From NCBI RefSeq assembly GCF_009833495.1, contig NZ_WUWG01000007.1:124001-188000 (forward strand): DNA of 64,000 nucleotides. The letters are read 5' to 3'. Source of the stretch: Oceanomicrobium pacificus (GTDB taxonomy: Bacteria; Pseudomonadota; Alphaproteobacteria; Rhodobacterales; Rhodobacteraceae). Each line of letters opens with the position of its first letter. Within the stretch, counting starts at the first letter, position 1. The position numbers were made by a program, and so were the translations under genes. Below the pieces are notes generated by a model. The model searched no databases and was not told the origin of the DNA. It was given only the letters and a program-made list of their open reading frames with translations. Below are positions 15,001 to 30,000 of this stretch, in pieces.

Positions 15001-18000
15001 GGCGCGATTGCAGGGTCCGGCGTGGTGGCGCGCAATGTGATCGACACGGCGGTGCTGACCGAGATCGGCACCCATGCGCAGCTGACCGCCGGGTCGATCG
15101 ACCTTGGTGCGTCGAACCATCTGGACCGGCAGGCCGGGTCTGGCAACGACATTGACGGCAAGACCGGCGGTCTGGCCTCCGGCGCGTCCGCCGACAGCCT
15201 GACGACCGTCAATTTCGACACGAACATCGTCTTTGCGGCCAATTCGCAGACCGAGACCACGGACAAGGACGGGATCCTGAAGGCCCGCGTGTCCAACAGC
15301 ATCGACTATCAGGACAAGGTCCGGTTGGAGACGGCGGGCGCCGTCTCCGGTGCGGGGGCCTATACCCAGCTCGATGCGGGGACCGACAGTGACGGGGCCC
15401 GGATCAAGGGTGCGATCACGGTCGAGAGCAATGCCGACGTGAAAGCGGGCGGCGAGCTGGAATTCGAGGTCTCCGGCCGGTTCGACATCTACGTCCAGTC
15501 CTATTCGGAAACCTACGGGCTCGGCACGGTCGCGCTCGGCGACGGCCTGATCGACCTGAAGCCCGACAACCGGATCACGGTCATGGGCAACGCGACGCTT
15601 CTGTCCGTGGGCGACATGTTCCTGTCCACCGGGACCAACCGCGATCTGGAGATCGAGGATGTCGATCTGGAGGCCCGCGTCGACAATTTCGCCGGCTCGG
15701 CCATTCCGATCAGCGATCTGGAAACCCGTGCCATCTACATCGTCACCAATGTGATCGAGGTGAAGGCCAACGCGCTGGTCGAGAGCTATTCCAATATCGA
15801 CCTGAATGCCGACGAGATCGGTCTGGCCTCCGTCATCGGCATGGCCAAGGGGACCAACTGGGCCTCGGCGGCCGTAGACGCGATCGACAGCGCCTTCGGT
15901 GGCAACAATGTGGAAACCGGCCCGGGCGAGGGTCTGGCCGATGCCCATGCGCAGGTTATCAATGACGGCACGATCCGCACCGGCGCGCGGCGCACGGCGG
16001 AACTGTTCATCACCGGTCTCGACACGTCGGGCAGCACGCCGCAACTGACATTCGGCGCGGCGAGCACCCGCGATCCGGAAACCGGCGAGTTGCTGGTCAC
16101 CGCGACGCTGGAACCGCGGGAGGTCAAATCCTCCGGCCAGATAGCGATCGAGAGCGCGCAGGAGAACCTGAAACGCTACGGTTTCGATGCGGATGGCAAC
16201 AAGCTCGACAATGAGTTCACCCGCTTCTACGAGGCGGAAATCGTGCGCATCGGCGAGCAGATGGTCGCCGCGGGCGAGGCCCGCAAGGATGTGACGGGCG
16301 GTGTCACGACCTATGTGCCGACGCCGCGCACCGAACTGACCATTGTCGTGGACGATATCCTCGCCTCCGCGGGCCGTGTCCGTGTGCTGACCGACCAGTT
16401 GACCGGATCGGGGCTCTTCGATGTGCCGAAAGACGTGAAGGTGCGGGTCGAGAATGACACGATCGCCTCCATCGTCTTCGGGGACATCCTGATCCCGGAC
16501 GAGAATGGCGGTCTGTTCTTCAATGGTATCGAAGTGACGACCGAGGCCAGCGCGTCTGCGGTCAATGCCAAGATCGTCGCGGAAAACCAGGTCAGCGTCG
16601 ACAAGGACAATGGTCCGCTCGACGGATCGGGCTATATCGGCGGCACCTATATCGGGCGCGTCAGCACCCTGCCGGCCACCTTTACCTACGGCACGGGCAC
16701 GATCGGGGCGAGCGCCTCGACACCGACCATCGACATCGCGATCACCAAGGATGTGGCGGACTATAATGTCGGCCTGCCCTCCGGCGCGACGCCGGTTCCG
16801 GACCAGACGGTCACTTTCGACGGCGACGTGATCGCGCGGCTGGCGGCCCTGACCGTCACCGGTCCGAGCCAGCAAGCCGCCGTCAGCGTCGTCTTCAACG
16901 GCAGCGTCGATACGGCCAGCACCACGGTCATCGTGGGCGGCACCATCCAGGTGAACACCAAGGGCACGTTCCACAGCTCGGGCGACCCCTATGGCCAGAT
17001 CCTCAATTCCGGCCTGATCGGCAACGGCACCTCGCAGGCAGATGCGGCGGCGATCGCGGCCTTCCTGACCGGCCAGAGCGGCACCAGCGGCACCTATGTC
17101 GATGATTTCACCGGCAAGGAAACCGCCGTCACGATGAAGGCGAATACCATCCTTCTGAAGGCGGCCTATGTGAACCTGAACGGCACGATCCAGTCGGGCG
17201 AGGATGATTTCAACCTCGTGCTCGATGCGGGCGAGCAGGCCCAGATCGAGCGCGCGCGCAAGAGCGGCGCGGCGCTGACGAAGATCACCAGCGAGAATGA
17301 CAATTTCCGCCTCTACTATGACAAGGCGCTCGACCAGCTGATCATCTATTCCCTGACACCGAAGGGCGGCAGCATCGACATCGAAGGCCGGATCATGAAC
17401 ACCGGTCAGGGCAATATCATCGTCCATTCCGGCTATCCGCGCATCGACGTGGTCAACAACATGACCATCGGCGGGCTCGACATCCGGGTGGATGAGCTCA
17501 ACGTCTCCAATCGCGGGGTCGGCAAGCTCATCATCAAGGACAAGGCGCGCGGGGTCTCCTCGGACGGCAAGGACAATGCGCTCTATGCCACGATTTACGA
17601 GATGCAGGACAATGGCCAGGTTCAGGTCACGGACGGGCTGATCGCCGGCACCGGCAGCAGCGCCGCACAGATCGTCACCAGCGCGAACCAGGGCAGCTTT
17701 GCCTATACGAGCGCCGTGACCGGCACCAATGGCAGCGACGGCCAGATCAACAAGCTGGCCACCTATTCGCCCACCGACGGCTGGCGCTACGCGTTCAAGG
17801 TCGGCGAGGGGTCGCGGACCGAGATCATTCAGGAAAAGACCGATCAGAGCTGGCTCGGCATCGACTTCCTTGTCCCGGACCTGACGTCGGTTCCGGTGGT
17901 CGACACGACCATCCTGAGCCGCGAACTGATCGCGAATTCCAACTATTTCTACAAAACCGGAACGGTCGGGCCGGACTATACCTATGACTATGCGCGCACG

Positions 18001-21000
18001 ACGCTCGACCGCCAGACCGAACAGACCGGCTATCGCGAGAGCGAGACCTGGTACGGCAAGCGATCGACCTGGCGCCAGTGGACGACGGTGGAGAACAATT
18101 TCGACGTTCACACCCACACGATCCGCGCCGACCGCAATGTGAACCTGAGCTTCATCGGCTACGAGACCGGCCGCATCACCGTGGATGCAGGCATTGCCAA
18201 CCTGATCGTCAACGGGGCGATCAGCAACGAGACCGGCGTGACGGCGCTGAAATCCGATGGCACCATCACCACGATAGCCGTGGCCGAGGCCGGCAGCCAG
18301 CCGATCATCAACGGCAAGGTTGTCGTGCTCGAAGCCGGGCGCGGCATCGGCACCGAACTGAACCCGCTCAACGTGCAGCTGACCGTCAACACCGATGGCA
18401 CCGCTGTTTCGGGCAACCAGTTCGACGCCTATTCCGGCGGCCATGCCTATATCGAGCATCTCTATGGCGACTTGGTGCTCGGCACCGTGAAGGTGAGCGG
18501 CGGGTTCGACCTGTCGATCACCTCGCGCGGGGACCTCGTGCAGGGCAGCAGCGACCAGGTGCTGACCAGCCAGTCCTATCTGTCCTTCATCGACGGGATC
18601 GCGAACAGTGATCTGGGCCTGTCGGCCGGGTCCATCTCGCTGACCTCGACCAACGGCTCCATCGGGGCCTCCGGCAGCCCGATCCTGATCAATTCCGGCG
18701 ACACGGGCGGCGACACGGTCACTGCCACGGCCCTGTCGGGCGAGATCCACCTGACCGAAACTGCAGGCGACCTGAAAGTCGACAGCATCACCGCGGGCGG
18801 CAATGTCAGCGTCACGGTGGCGGCTGGCGATCTGCTCGATTTCAACCAGACCTCCTATGCCGACGAACGGGCCGAAGAGGCGCTCCTCAACGGTGTCTGG
18901 GGCGACATGCAGCTTCTGGGCGAGGTGGATGCCGACGGCAAGCCGCTGCCCGGCAGCGCGGCATATGACAAGATCCAGGAAGCCATCGCGCGGGTCGAGA
19001 ATGCGCGGCTGCAGGATTACGAGACCTACTGGGACCTGCGCAACCAGATGACGGTTGCCGAACATCAGGCGGTTCTGGCCAAGACCGGCAACATCCCGTT
19101 CGACGAAGCGGGCTATCAGGCGGCGCAGAAGGCGCGCATCCTGGCCGAGAACTCGGCCCTGACGGATGCAGAGGCTGAAACGCTCGCGGTTGCTGCGACG
19201 GCAGCGGCGCTCGCGTCGCGCAACGAGCAGTATCGCACGCTCAATGCCGAGTTCGACCCGAACGGCACTGCAACCTACGATCCGGCCAATGGCGGCAAGC
19301 TCGATCAGGACCAGATCGACGCGATCACAGCCGGCATCAAGGTCTGGACCAAGGACGAGCTTCTGAACGGTATCGGTGCGGGCCTGCTGAAGCCGGTGAC
19401 CGACACCAACATCACCGTTGAAGAGGCCAACATCACCGGTGCCGACATCACGCTCAACGTCGCCGGCATGGTAGGCCGAACCACGGGTGACGTGGTGGTC
19501 TTCACCAACACGGGCGACCCGCTGGAGCGGGACGAACTGCTGATCATCGCGGCGGCCGAACGGTCCGACATCTACTTCCTCGTGACCGAGCGGTTCTCGG
19601 CCACTGTCGATTTCGATGCGGCGAGCAACTCCATCACCCGCAGCACCGGCACCTGGCCGTCCGACCTGCGCGTCGGTCAGACGGTGCAGATCGAGGCGTC
19701 GAGCCCGAACGCGACCGAGAACGAGCAGTTCTACGTGATCGAGAGCATCTCGGGGAACGGCAAGACGATCACCTTTGCCGATACCGGCACCGCGATCGCC
19801 AAACCGGTCCTGACCGTGCTCCAGTCCGAAGTGGACGTGGATATCGTGATCTCGGCCATCGTCAACAATCCGCGCGGCGCGTCGAGCGATGCGATCATCA
19901 CCGTGACGGGCGGCAAAACGCTGACCCGCACCGACGGCGGCAGCTTCCTCGGCTCGGGCAGTTCCGAAGGGTTCCAGGTCGGCGACACGATCCTTCTGTC
20001 GACGACGCCCGCCTACACGCCTGCGGAAACGGCGGCACAGGTGCCGACCGCGAACGCCAACAGCTCGGCGTCGCTCTATACGATCGCCTCCGTCACCGCG
20101 ACGGAGATCGTGATCGTCGGTGGCGGCCTGCAGAACGAGACCGGCGTGACCATGACGGTGGACGAATATGTGCCGCTCGTCGCGGTGCAGGTCCAGCAGC
20201 GCGAGGATTTCGACATCGACGCGACCGGCAAGGTCAGCGTGACGGCGGTCGAGGAAACCTATCTGGGGTCGGAGAGCGACATCACGCTCAACCAGGTCAA
20301 TATCGGGGCTGGCGCCTCCAGCGGCGAGCTGCGGATCAAGACCTCGCAGTCGATCCTGAACGGTGCCGGCGCGACCGATACGAACAGTATCAACAACATT
20401 GTGGCCGACAATGTCGTGCTCGAAGCCGGGCAGGGCTCGATCGGCAAGCTGCGCACCAGCGGCACGCCCGAAGCGCGGATCTACATGGACCTGCGTGACG
20501 GCGGCACGATCACCGCGCGCGCGGCGGGCGATATCGTCTTCACCGAACGGACCGGCGACCTGCTGGTCTCCACCCTCTATTCCGAAGGCGGCACGGTCGA
20601 TATCGAGGCGCAGGCTGGCGGCATCTTCGACGAGATCGACACGGCTTTCGTCAATATCGAGGCGCAGAACATCATCCTGCGCGCCTCGGGCGATATCGGG
20701 ACGGCAGCCAATGACCTCGATATAGAGGCGACGGGCGACGATCCGAATTCGCGCATCGGCTATGTGACGGCGACGGCGGGCGGGAATATCTACCTGACCG
20801 AAACCGGCGACATGAACATCCGCAACATCTATTCCTCGGGCGGGGCGGATACCTATGTCCGCCTGACCGCGGAAGCGGGGATCTTCGACCGGCTTGACAT
20901 TGCTGATCCGACCGACCCGGACAGCGCCGACATTGTCGGCGACACCGATGGCACGGATATCACGGGCTACAATATCGAGCTTATCTCGCGCACCAGCCAG

Positions 21001-24000
21001 ATCGGCAACGCGCTGCAGGAAATCGACATCAACTCCACGGGCGGTGTGTTCAATTCCGCCTCGCTCTTCGGCCATACCTATGTGACCGAGACCACGGGCG
21101 ACCTATTGGTCAACCAGGTCGGCACCGCCGCAGACAAGACTGCCTTCCTGACGGCCACGATGGGCTCGATCCTGAACGCGGCCGCCGTCGGCGTGTCGAA
21201 CGTGACAGGCGGGCGCGCCTATCTGGTGGCCTCGAACAATATCGGTGCGGCCGACAAGCGGCTCTACACGACCATCGGCTCGATCCAGGCGGAATCCATC
21301 ACCGGGTCCACCTATGTCTACAATGACGGCGCATTGCAGGCCGAGACCGAGAGCGGCACGGGTGCCGCGCTCACCTCGGGCCAGCAGATCTTCGTGACCG
21401 CGACCAGCCCGGTCATCGTGTCGAACGACATCACGGCGGCGAGCGGCGATATCGTCATCATCGCCAACGAAAGCTCCGAGCTGGAATATGCAGCCGATCT
21501 GGCGCTCGACCCGACGATCGCGAATGAAAACGACTATGACAGCGTGACGGTGAAATCCGGCGTCACCGTGACCGCGCAGGCGGGCGATATCCGCATCAAG
21601 GCGGGCGATCATGTGGTGATCGAGGCCGGCGCCACCCTGTCCGCTTCGGACGATATCGAGATCTACACCGATGTTGCGACAGCAGCGAACAACGGGATCG
21701 GCGTCAATGTCGACAGCCCGGTCATCGTCGAGGCCGACCGCGACGATGCGGATGGCGGCTACGTCACCGTGGCGGGCACCCTTGCTGCAGGCCGGTCGGT
21801 TCTGGTGAACACCGGCGCGGCCGGTCCGCTGGGCCTGACGGCCACTGAACAGCGCGACGTCATCACGGTCACCGGCACGATCACGGCAGACACGTCGATC
21901 GAGATGCGCCTCGGCGGCGACAAGGACGAGGTCTACCTGACCGGCATGACCATGATCGCACCGACGATCCTGATCGACGGCGAGGCGGGCGAGGACCTGA
22001 TCCGTGTCACCGACGCGGCCGATCTGTCGGGCGTGGTGACGCTGATGGGCGGGGCCGATGTGGACCGGATCGAGGTGATCCGGCTCGACACGCACGGTGC
22101 GGGCGATCAGGTAATCCTCGACGGCGGTGCGGGTGCCGATGACCTGATGGTCCAGACCTGGGGTTCTGTCACGGGGGCTGCGGCCGGCGCGGATTATGTG
22201 ATCACGGTGGCCGACAGCGGCGGCATCGACCCGATCAATGGCGCGGACACGCTCGATGTGCTCGGCACCGAGGATGAGGATGATATCTTCCTCAGCCGCG
22301 GCAATTTCGCGGCGCTCATGCACGGCACCAAGGATCAGGTGCGCGGGCTGGAATCCGGCCGTCCGACGACGGTGGAGCGGATCGACTATGACCGGTCGCT
22401 GAACGGGCGGCTCAGCCTGATCGGCCTTTCGGGCGACGATTTCTTCATCTCCGACGACAACGCCACCATCATGACGCTCGATGGCGGCCTCGGGGACGAT
22501 ATGTTCCAGTTCGGTCAGGTCTTCGGCTCGGAGCCGGTCGCGGGCGGCACGTTCGAGGATCCGGACAATCCGGGCAGCTTCCTGTCGAACGGAATCGCTG
22601 TGGGCGACGATATCGACACGACGCTCACCACGCGCGGCTACCTGTCCTACGGGATCAGCTACGCCGCGACCGCCTTCGGCGGCGAGGGCGCGGACACGTT
22701 CACCGTCTACTCCAACAAGGCGGAGCTGCGCCTCGAGGGCGAGGACGGGAACGACACGTTCATCGTGCGCGCCTTCCTGCGGGCCGAGCTCGACAGCGAC
22801 GGCAATGTCCAGCAGGTCGGCCAGGGCGATGTGAAGGTCCGCGCGGGCGATGGCGACGATGCGGTTCGCTACAATGTCAACGCGCCCGTCGATATTGACG
22901 GCGGCGCGGGCTTCGACACGGTGGTCGCGCTCGGGACCGAGGGCGATGACACGTTCGTCGTGACCGAAGACGGTGTCTTCGGCGCCGGGCTCAACATCCG
23001 TATCTCCAACGCCGAGGAAGCGTTCGAGGTGGACGGGCTCGAAGGGGATGACACGTTCTACGTGCTCTCCACCGTCGAGACGGCTGTGACCCACATCATC
23101 GGCGGGCTTGGCTCCGACACGATCAATGTCGCGGGCGATGTGAACGATCTGGTCTATGCGGCTGAACTCGACGGCCGTGCCGGCGTGATCAACCATATCG
23201 CGGATGCGACCGATCCACTCTACCAGGGCGTCTTCGCGCCCGGGCTCGGCACGACCGTGGCAGACGCGGTGCAGGGCAAGGTCCTGATCCGGCCAACGGG
23301 CGCGGATACCCAGGTCACCGAGGGTGGCGCGACGGACAGCTACACGGTCGAACTGACCGAGGCGCCGGAAGTGGGCACTTGGGTCTATGTGACCGTCTCC
23401 GCGGGCATCGCCTCGCGGCAGGACAGCCGTCTGGCCGTGCCTGCGATGGCAGCGGGCACGAACATCACGCTCGATGGTGCGGTCCTGACCCGCGACACGG
23501 GCAGTTTCCATGATGACGGGTTCGGCGACTGGCAGAACCTCGTGCTGGGCAATGCCGGGGACAATGACGGGGCCTATGGCATCCTGTCGATTTCCGCAGA
23601 TGGCAAGACGATCACGTTCGACCGTGCGGTGGCGATCGACGTGACGGCTGCGACCGACACGATCACCGTGACCGGTCAGGCGGCATCGAGCGTGGAACTG
23701 CGCACGGGTGCCGGCGACTATACGGACGGGATCGTCTTGGCCTTCAATTCCGACAATTGGAACGTGGCCCAGACGGTCGACGTGCGGGCGATCAACGATG
23801 CGGCGCAGGAAGGCGAGCGCACCGTGATGATCGGCCATGCGGTCGACAGCACGGATGCCGATTTCGACGGCGCCGCCGTGAAGAACGCGGTTATCACCGT
23901 ACTCGACAATGACCTACCGGAACTGCGCATCCTGCCGACCGGAGCGGACACGTTCCTGCATGAAGGCACAGGCGGGTCCGAGATCACCGACAGCTATGAC

Positions 24001-27000
24001 ATCGTCCTGTCGCGCAAGCCCGCACCGGGTGAAACCGTGCGTGTGACCCTGTCCGACAACAGCAATTCGGGCGATATCGACTACGCGACGCTGGTCTTCG
24101 AGTTTGACGACACGAACTGGAACATCGCACGGACTGTCTCGCTGACGGCCGTGGCCGATGGCGTGGTCGAGAATGCCGAGCGTGTCACCATTACCCACCT
24201 GATCGAGAGCCTCGATGCCGGTGGCGATCCGCTCGCGGGCGGCGTCTATGCCGCGGCGGATGCGGCCGAACTTGTGGCCGAACTGTCCGATGGCGACAGC
24301 AATGGCGTCATCCTGCGCGAGAGCGACGGCGAAACGCTGGTTGTCCAGAAACCGGCAGGCCAGATCACGGCGGCCGACCGCGACAGCTACGAGCTGCGCC
24401 TGACCAAGGCTCCGGCAGCCGGCCAGACCGTGACCCTGACCATCGTCGATGACGGGCAGACACGGATCGTGCCCTCGACCCGCGTGGTCGAGGCGACACT
24501 GGCCGACATCACGGCAGATCTGCAATTCGTCCTTGTCGATGACGGGCCGAACATGATCGTGCGCACCGATGGCGGCAATTTCCATGATGACGGGTTCCGC
24601 GCGGGCACGGTCGTGGATATTTCCGGCACGCTCTACAACGATCTGCCCTTCGCGATCGGAGAGATTTCCGCAGATGGGTCCACACTGATCCTGTCGGGCG
24701 GCGCGCTGGTGACCGACGAGGTCGCCACCGGCGTCGGCATGGTGATCACTGTTGCGCAGGTCACATTCGACGACAGCAACTGGGACGAGGCGGTCGAGAT
24801 CACGCTCGAAGCCGATCCGGACTATGTGCCGACGGCCCTGTCGCGGGTCACCAAACCCTTCCCGGTCGAGGATCACCTGACCGCGAAGATCCGCGGGCCG
24901 CTGGTCATCGATGGCGGGCCGACCACGGCGCGCGAGCTGAACGTGGCCGTGATGCTGCCGACCGAGCGTGACCCTGGTCCGCTCGACATCACCATCTCCA
25001 CCGACGAGGTGGAACAGAATGACCGCGTGAACATCTTCAACGACGGCTCGAAGATCGACGATACCGACGGCCGGATGTTCAACACCGATGACGGCCGCCT
25101 GCATATTGACGGGCTGGGCATGGGCAGCGGCACCGTCTCCTTCGATCAGGGCGCGGGCCTGCCGACGCTCGACTATCTGAAGGGCATTTCCATCGGCACG
25201 GTGGAAATTGTCGAAGTGATGCTCGGCCAGGGGGACGACACGTTCACCATCGACGGCACGAATATCGGTTCCGACTATGACACGTCGGTTGCCGGTGCCG
25301 TGAACATGCCGATCACGCTTGTCCATGGCGGCGGCGGGGCCGACACCATCATTATCAACGAACTGACCGTGGGCGATGATGGCGAACGCACGCTTCTGGC
25401 CATCTATGGCGACACGGATGCGGGCGGCGCGCGCTACAATTACGGCGGTGGGGTGCCGAACGGCAACGCCCTGATGTTCAACGCGCTCGAAAATCCGGCG
25501 CTGCATGGCGACACGATCGACGCGTCCAATGTCACTTTCGATGATGCCGATGCGCTCGGCCTCGTGATCTATGGCGGTGTCGGCGACGACACGCTGATCG
25601 GCTCCGTGGGGGCCGACCAGATCGCGGGCGGGTCCGGTACGGACACGATCCTCGGCCTTGGCGGCAACGATCACCTCTATGGGGACAATGGCGTCACGAT
25701 CGACCTGGTGAGCCGCGATCTGCGCTTCCTGTCGGATGTGGATGCGGACCCGCAATACAAGTCCGCGGACACGCGGGACGCGGTGCGTGACGTGATCGAC
25801 GGCGGCGCGGGCGACGACCTGATCATCGGCGATCTGGGCGATATCGTGCAGCTTGCCGGCACCAACCGGATCGAGACGACCGGTGCGCTGGCGCGGATCG
25901 AGAGCAAGACCTATGCGACCGGCGGCAATGACTGGCTGATCGGCGGGACCGGTCAGGACATCCTGATCGGCGGCTTCGGTCAGGACCGGCTGGAGGATCT
26001 GTCGGGCGACAATATCCTGATCGGCGACAATGGGCTCGTCGACTGGACGGTGCGCGATGGAGACAATGCGAGCATCGACCTGATCGCGTCGCTGGCCTAC
26101 GGCGTCGGCGATGCCGACACGCTCATCGCGGGCGATGGCAATGACGTGCTCATCGGCGGCGCAGGCAGCGACGAGCTGACGGCGGGCGACGGCACCAATA
26201 TCGTCATCGGCGACAATGGCGCGGTGACGGGCCGCAACGGCGGGCTTCCGCTCGGTGATATCGCACTGACCCTCGACACGGTCTACACCGTGGCCGCAGG
26301 CATCGGGGCGGCCGACACGATCGACGGCGGCGCGGGCATCGACATCGTGCTCGGCGGCGCGGGTGGCGACATGATCACCACCGGCGACGCGGACGAGACC
26401 GGCCGCGACGTGATCTTCGGCGACCACGGGCAGATCCACTTCCGCGTGGCGCAGCCGGACGACACGGTGCCGGTTGTGCGCCTTGCGCGGTCGCTCGACT
26501 ATGCGACCGGCGGAGACGATGTGATCGCATCCGGCCACGGCGGCGACATCATCGTCGGCGGTGCGGGCGCGGATCAGTTGACCAGCGCTGGTGGCACGGA
26601 CCTGATCTTCGGCGACAACGGGTTGATGATCGGATTTGCCACGGCACCGCTTCTGGCCAATGGCGCGCTCATTTCGCTCAGCCGCGCGGTGACGGCCTCG
26701 GCCATCACCGGCAAGGGCGACCGGATCACGACCGGCGCCGGGGCTGCGATCATCTTCGGCGGCGCCGGAAATGACGAGATCACCACAACGGGCGGCGGCC
26801 TCGATGCGGCAGATATCCTCTTCGGCGACCATGGCGACGCGCAGTTTGCCGAACCGGTGGCCGGCACGCCGCAGCCGATCGCGGTGGTCATCACCTCGAC
26901 CGAGACGGAGTATGAAAGCCCCGAGGGCGCGGATGACACGATCACCGCGGGCAGCGGCGCGGACATCATCCTTGGCGGCAACGGTGCGGACGAGATCGAC

Positions 27001-30000
27001 GCGGGCGACGGGGCGAATATCGTCTTCGGCGACCATGGCCGCCTGTCGGGCAGCGACGATACCGACCTGTCGGAGCGCGGCCGACCGATCAGCCTGATCG
27101 ACCTTGCGACCATCGCGGCGGATTTCGGCACGGGCGACATCATCCGCACCGGCATCGACGGTGACATCGTGCTCGGCGGGGCCGGTGACGATGACATCAA
27201 GGCCAACAATGGCGACGGGCCGGGGGTCTTCGACCTCGGGAACATCCTGCTCGGCGACCATGGCGAGATGGTCTTCCTGAACCCGCAGACCGGCATCAAC
27301 CACCCGAGCCTCGTGCGCAGCCTCGACCCGCGTCAGGGCGGCAAGGACCGGATCCAGTCCGGCGCCGGGCATGACCTGATCATCGGCGGCACCGGCGCGG
27401 ACGAGATCTTCGCGCTCGGAGGCAACGACCTGATCGCGGGCGACCACGCGGAGGCCGCGGGCATCGTGGCGACCGACAGCTGGCCGCTCATGGTCGGCGG
27501 TCCGGTGACGCTGACCGCGATCCACACAGGGCTTCTTGATCTGGGCGGAGACGACCTGATCCTGTCGGGCGCGGGCGACGATTTCGTCATGGGCCAGCAG
27601 GGGTCGGACACGATCTTCGGCGGGCAGGGTGACGATGACCTGATCGGCGGTCACAATGTGGCCGACGGGACCGATGGCGCGGATGCGATCGACGGCGGGC
27701 AGGGCAATGACGTGCTGCTCGGCGACAATGGCAGCCTGCTGCGGACCGGGTCGATCTCGGACGTGCGGATGCGCGCGCTGGAAGGCACGCAGATCTACGG
27801 CACGGAAACCGATCCGGCGGCCGCGGGCGGCGCCAATGACGGCGAGGCGCTCGTCACCGACACGGCGCAGAACAATGTCCACGGCACCACGCAGCGCCAG
27901 ATCACCATCTTCGACCATTCCGACGCCACCGGCGTGCTGCGCTACGGCGCGGACTATCTGGCGGGCGGCTCCGAGGATGACATGATCCTCGGCCAGCTGG
28001 GCGACGACACGATCCAGGGCGACGGCGCGATCGACTTCGACATGAACGGCATTGCCGATGTGTTCGAGGGCAAGGGCGTCGGGGCCTTCCGTGACAGCGA
28101 CGGGCTTCTGACCGTCAATGCCTCGGTCGAGGATTATGCCGGCGCAGGCCGCGACGGCGACGACTATATCGAGGGCAATGGCGGGGACGACACGGTTTTC
28201 GGCAACCTTGGCCAGGACGATATCGTCGGCGGTTCTTCGAGCTTCTTCGACGGGCTTCGCGAGACAGCCCTGCGGCCCGATGGCGCGGACATGCTCTATG
28301 GCGGCGCCGGTCTGGCGATCACCCGCAACCATCTGGGTGCGAGCGGCACGACCGCGCATGCCCGAGATGCGGATGTGATTGCCGGCGACAATGCCAACAT
28401 CATGCGCCTGACGGGCGTCAACGGGGCGGGCACGATGGCCTATCTCCGCTTCGAATATGATGTCTATGATCCAGACCTGACGATCATCCCGCGCGCGGTC
28501 GAACTGCTCGACTATACCGAGGGCGGTCTGGACGTGAGCGCGTCTGCAGCGGGCGATATCGGCACCGCGGACGAGATCCACGGCGAGGCGGGCGACGACA
28601 CGATCTACGGCCAGATCGGCAATGACGTGCTCTTTGGTGACGGTCAGAATGACGACCTGATCGGCGGCGTCGGCCATGACTGGATTTCGGGCGGCACCGG
28701 ATCGGATGGCGTGATCGGCGACGATGGCCGGATCATGACCAGCCGCAACTCCACCAGCCATGGCGAAAGCCTCTATGGCATCGACGCGCTCGATGCGGTG
28801 GACGTGCTGATGGTCTCCACCGACCAGACCGCGCTGCGCACCGTGCTCCATGAGGACGGCCAGCTGGTCAAGACGGTCAACCTGACGCCCTTCAGCACCA
28901 ACCCGACGAACCCCAACGATCCCTATTGGAGCGCAACGGATGCGTCGGACATCATCTTCGGCGGCTGGGGCTCGGATTTCCTGCATGGCGGTGTCGGTTC
29001 GGATGCGATTTCCGGCGCCGAGGCATTGCCGCTGGCGGCCCGTCCGCAGGACCATAACGGCAATATCATCAGCTTCGACACGCCCTACAATCCGGGCAAC
29101 ACGGCGGCGGTGAACACGTCGACCTATGCCGGTGTTCCGTCGCCGGCGGTCCATGTGGTCTTCCTGCCGCTGCTGGAAGCCGATCTCGACCGGTCGCAGA
29201 TCCGGTTCGATGCCGATGGCAATGTCACGCTCGGCGCGGGCACCAACCCGTTCTTCCTGAACTTCGACCATACCGAAGGCCAGGTCGACACGCGGTCGGA
29301 GAATGACCTGACGTCTGACGGGGACGACCGGATCTTCGGCGATATCGGGCATGACATCCTGTTCGGCGGTACCGGACGCGACTCGATCTATGGCGGGTAT
29401 GGCAACGACCTGATCCAGGCCGATGACAAGCTGGACACTGGCGGGGTCGATGCCTCCGATCCGGCGGGTCTGAACGACCTTCCGGACGAGGATATCACCT
29501 ACGAGGACTTCGTCTTCGGCGGGGCCGGGCGCGACTATATGATCGCGAACACGTCGGGCGACCGTCTGGTCGACTGGTCGGGCGACTTCAACGAGTATTT
29601 CGTGCCCTACCGTTCGGCCGGTGCGCCGACAGTGATCCGCGACTATACGAGCAACCTGCACCAGTTCGTCCTGCTCTCGGGCATGTCGGACGGGGCGGAC
29701 ATGACCCGCGCGGACGATGTCGACCATCTGGGCCTGTTCCACACATCGGGTGAGCCTTACGGCGAACTGGGGCTTCTGAGCGACGACGTGCCGAACCTGC
29801 CGGAATTCACCAAACAGTCGGGCGCGGGCATCCTTGCCGGCCGCGGCACGGTGAATGACGGGACGATCTTCGGCCCGCCGGTTGTGCCCTCGGGCGCACG
29901 TCTGGCCGACAGCCCGCTCGACGATTTCGGCTTCACCTTCACGCTGCCCGCGGTGACCGGCATCTATGCGGGCGATGCGACGACGATCAACCGTCCGATC

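Noticed and set aside
10864-21075. A 3,403-residue open frame antisense to the giant gene
   Set aside because: It is the mirror of a GC-rich, stop-poor repetitive coding frame. Its composition (Arg, Gly, His, Asp rich) has no domain logic, and it has no ribosome binding site or neighbours of its own.
23914-29742. A 1,942-residue antisense open frame over the RTX region
   Set aside because: Same reason; its apparent repeats are the complement of the RTX codons.
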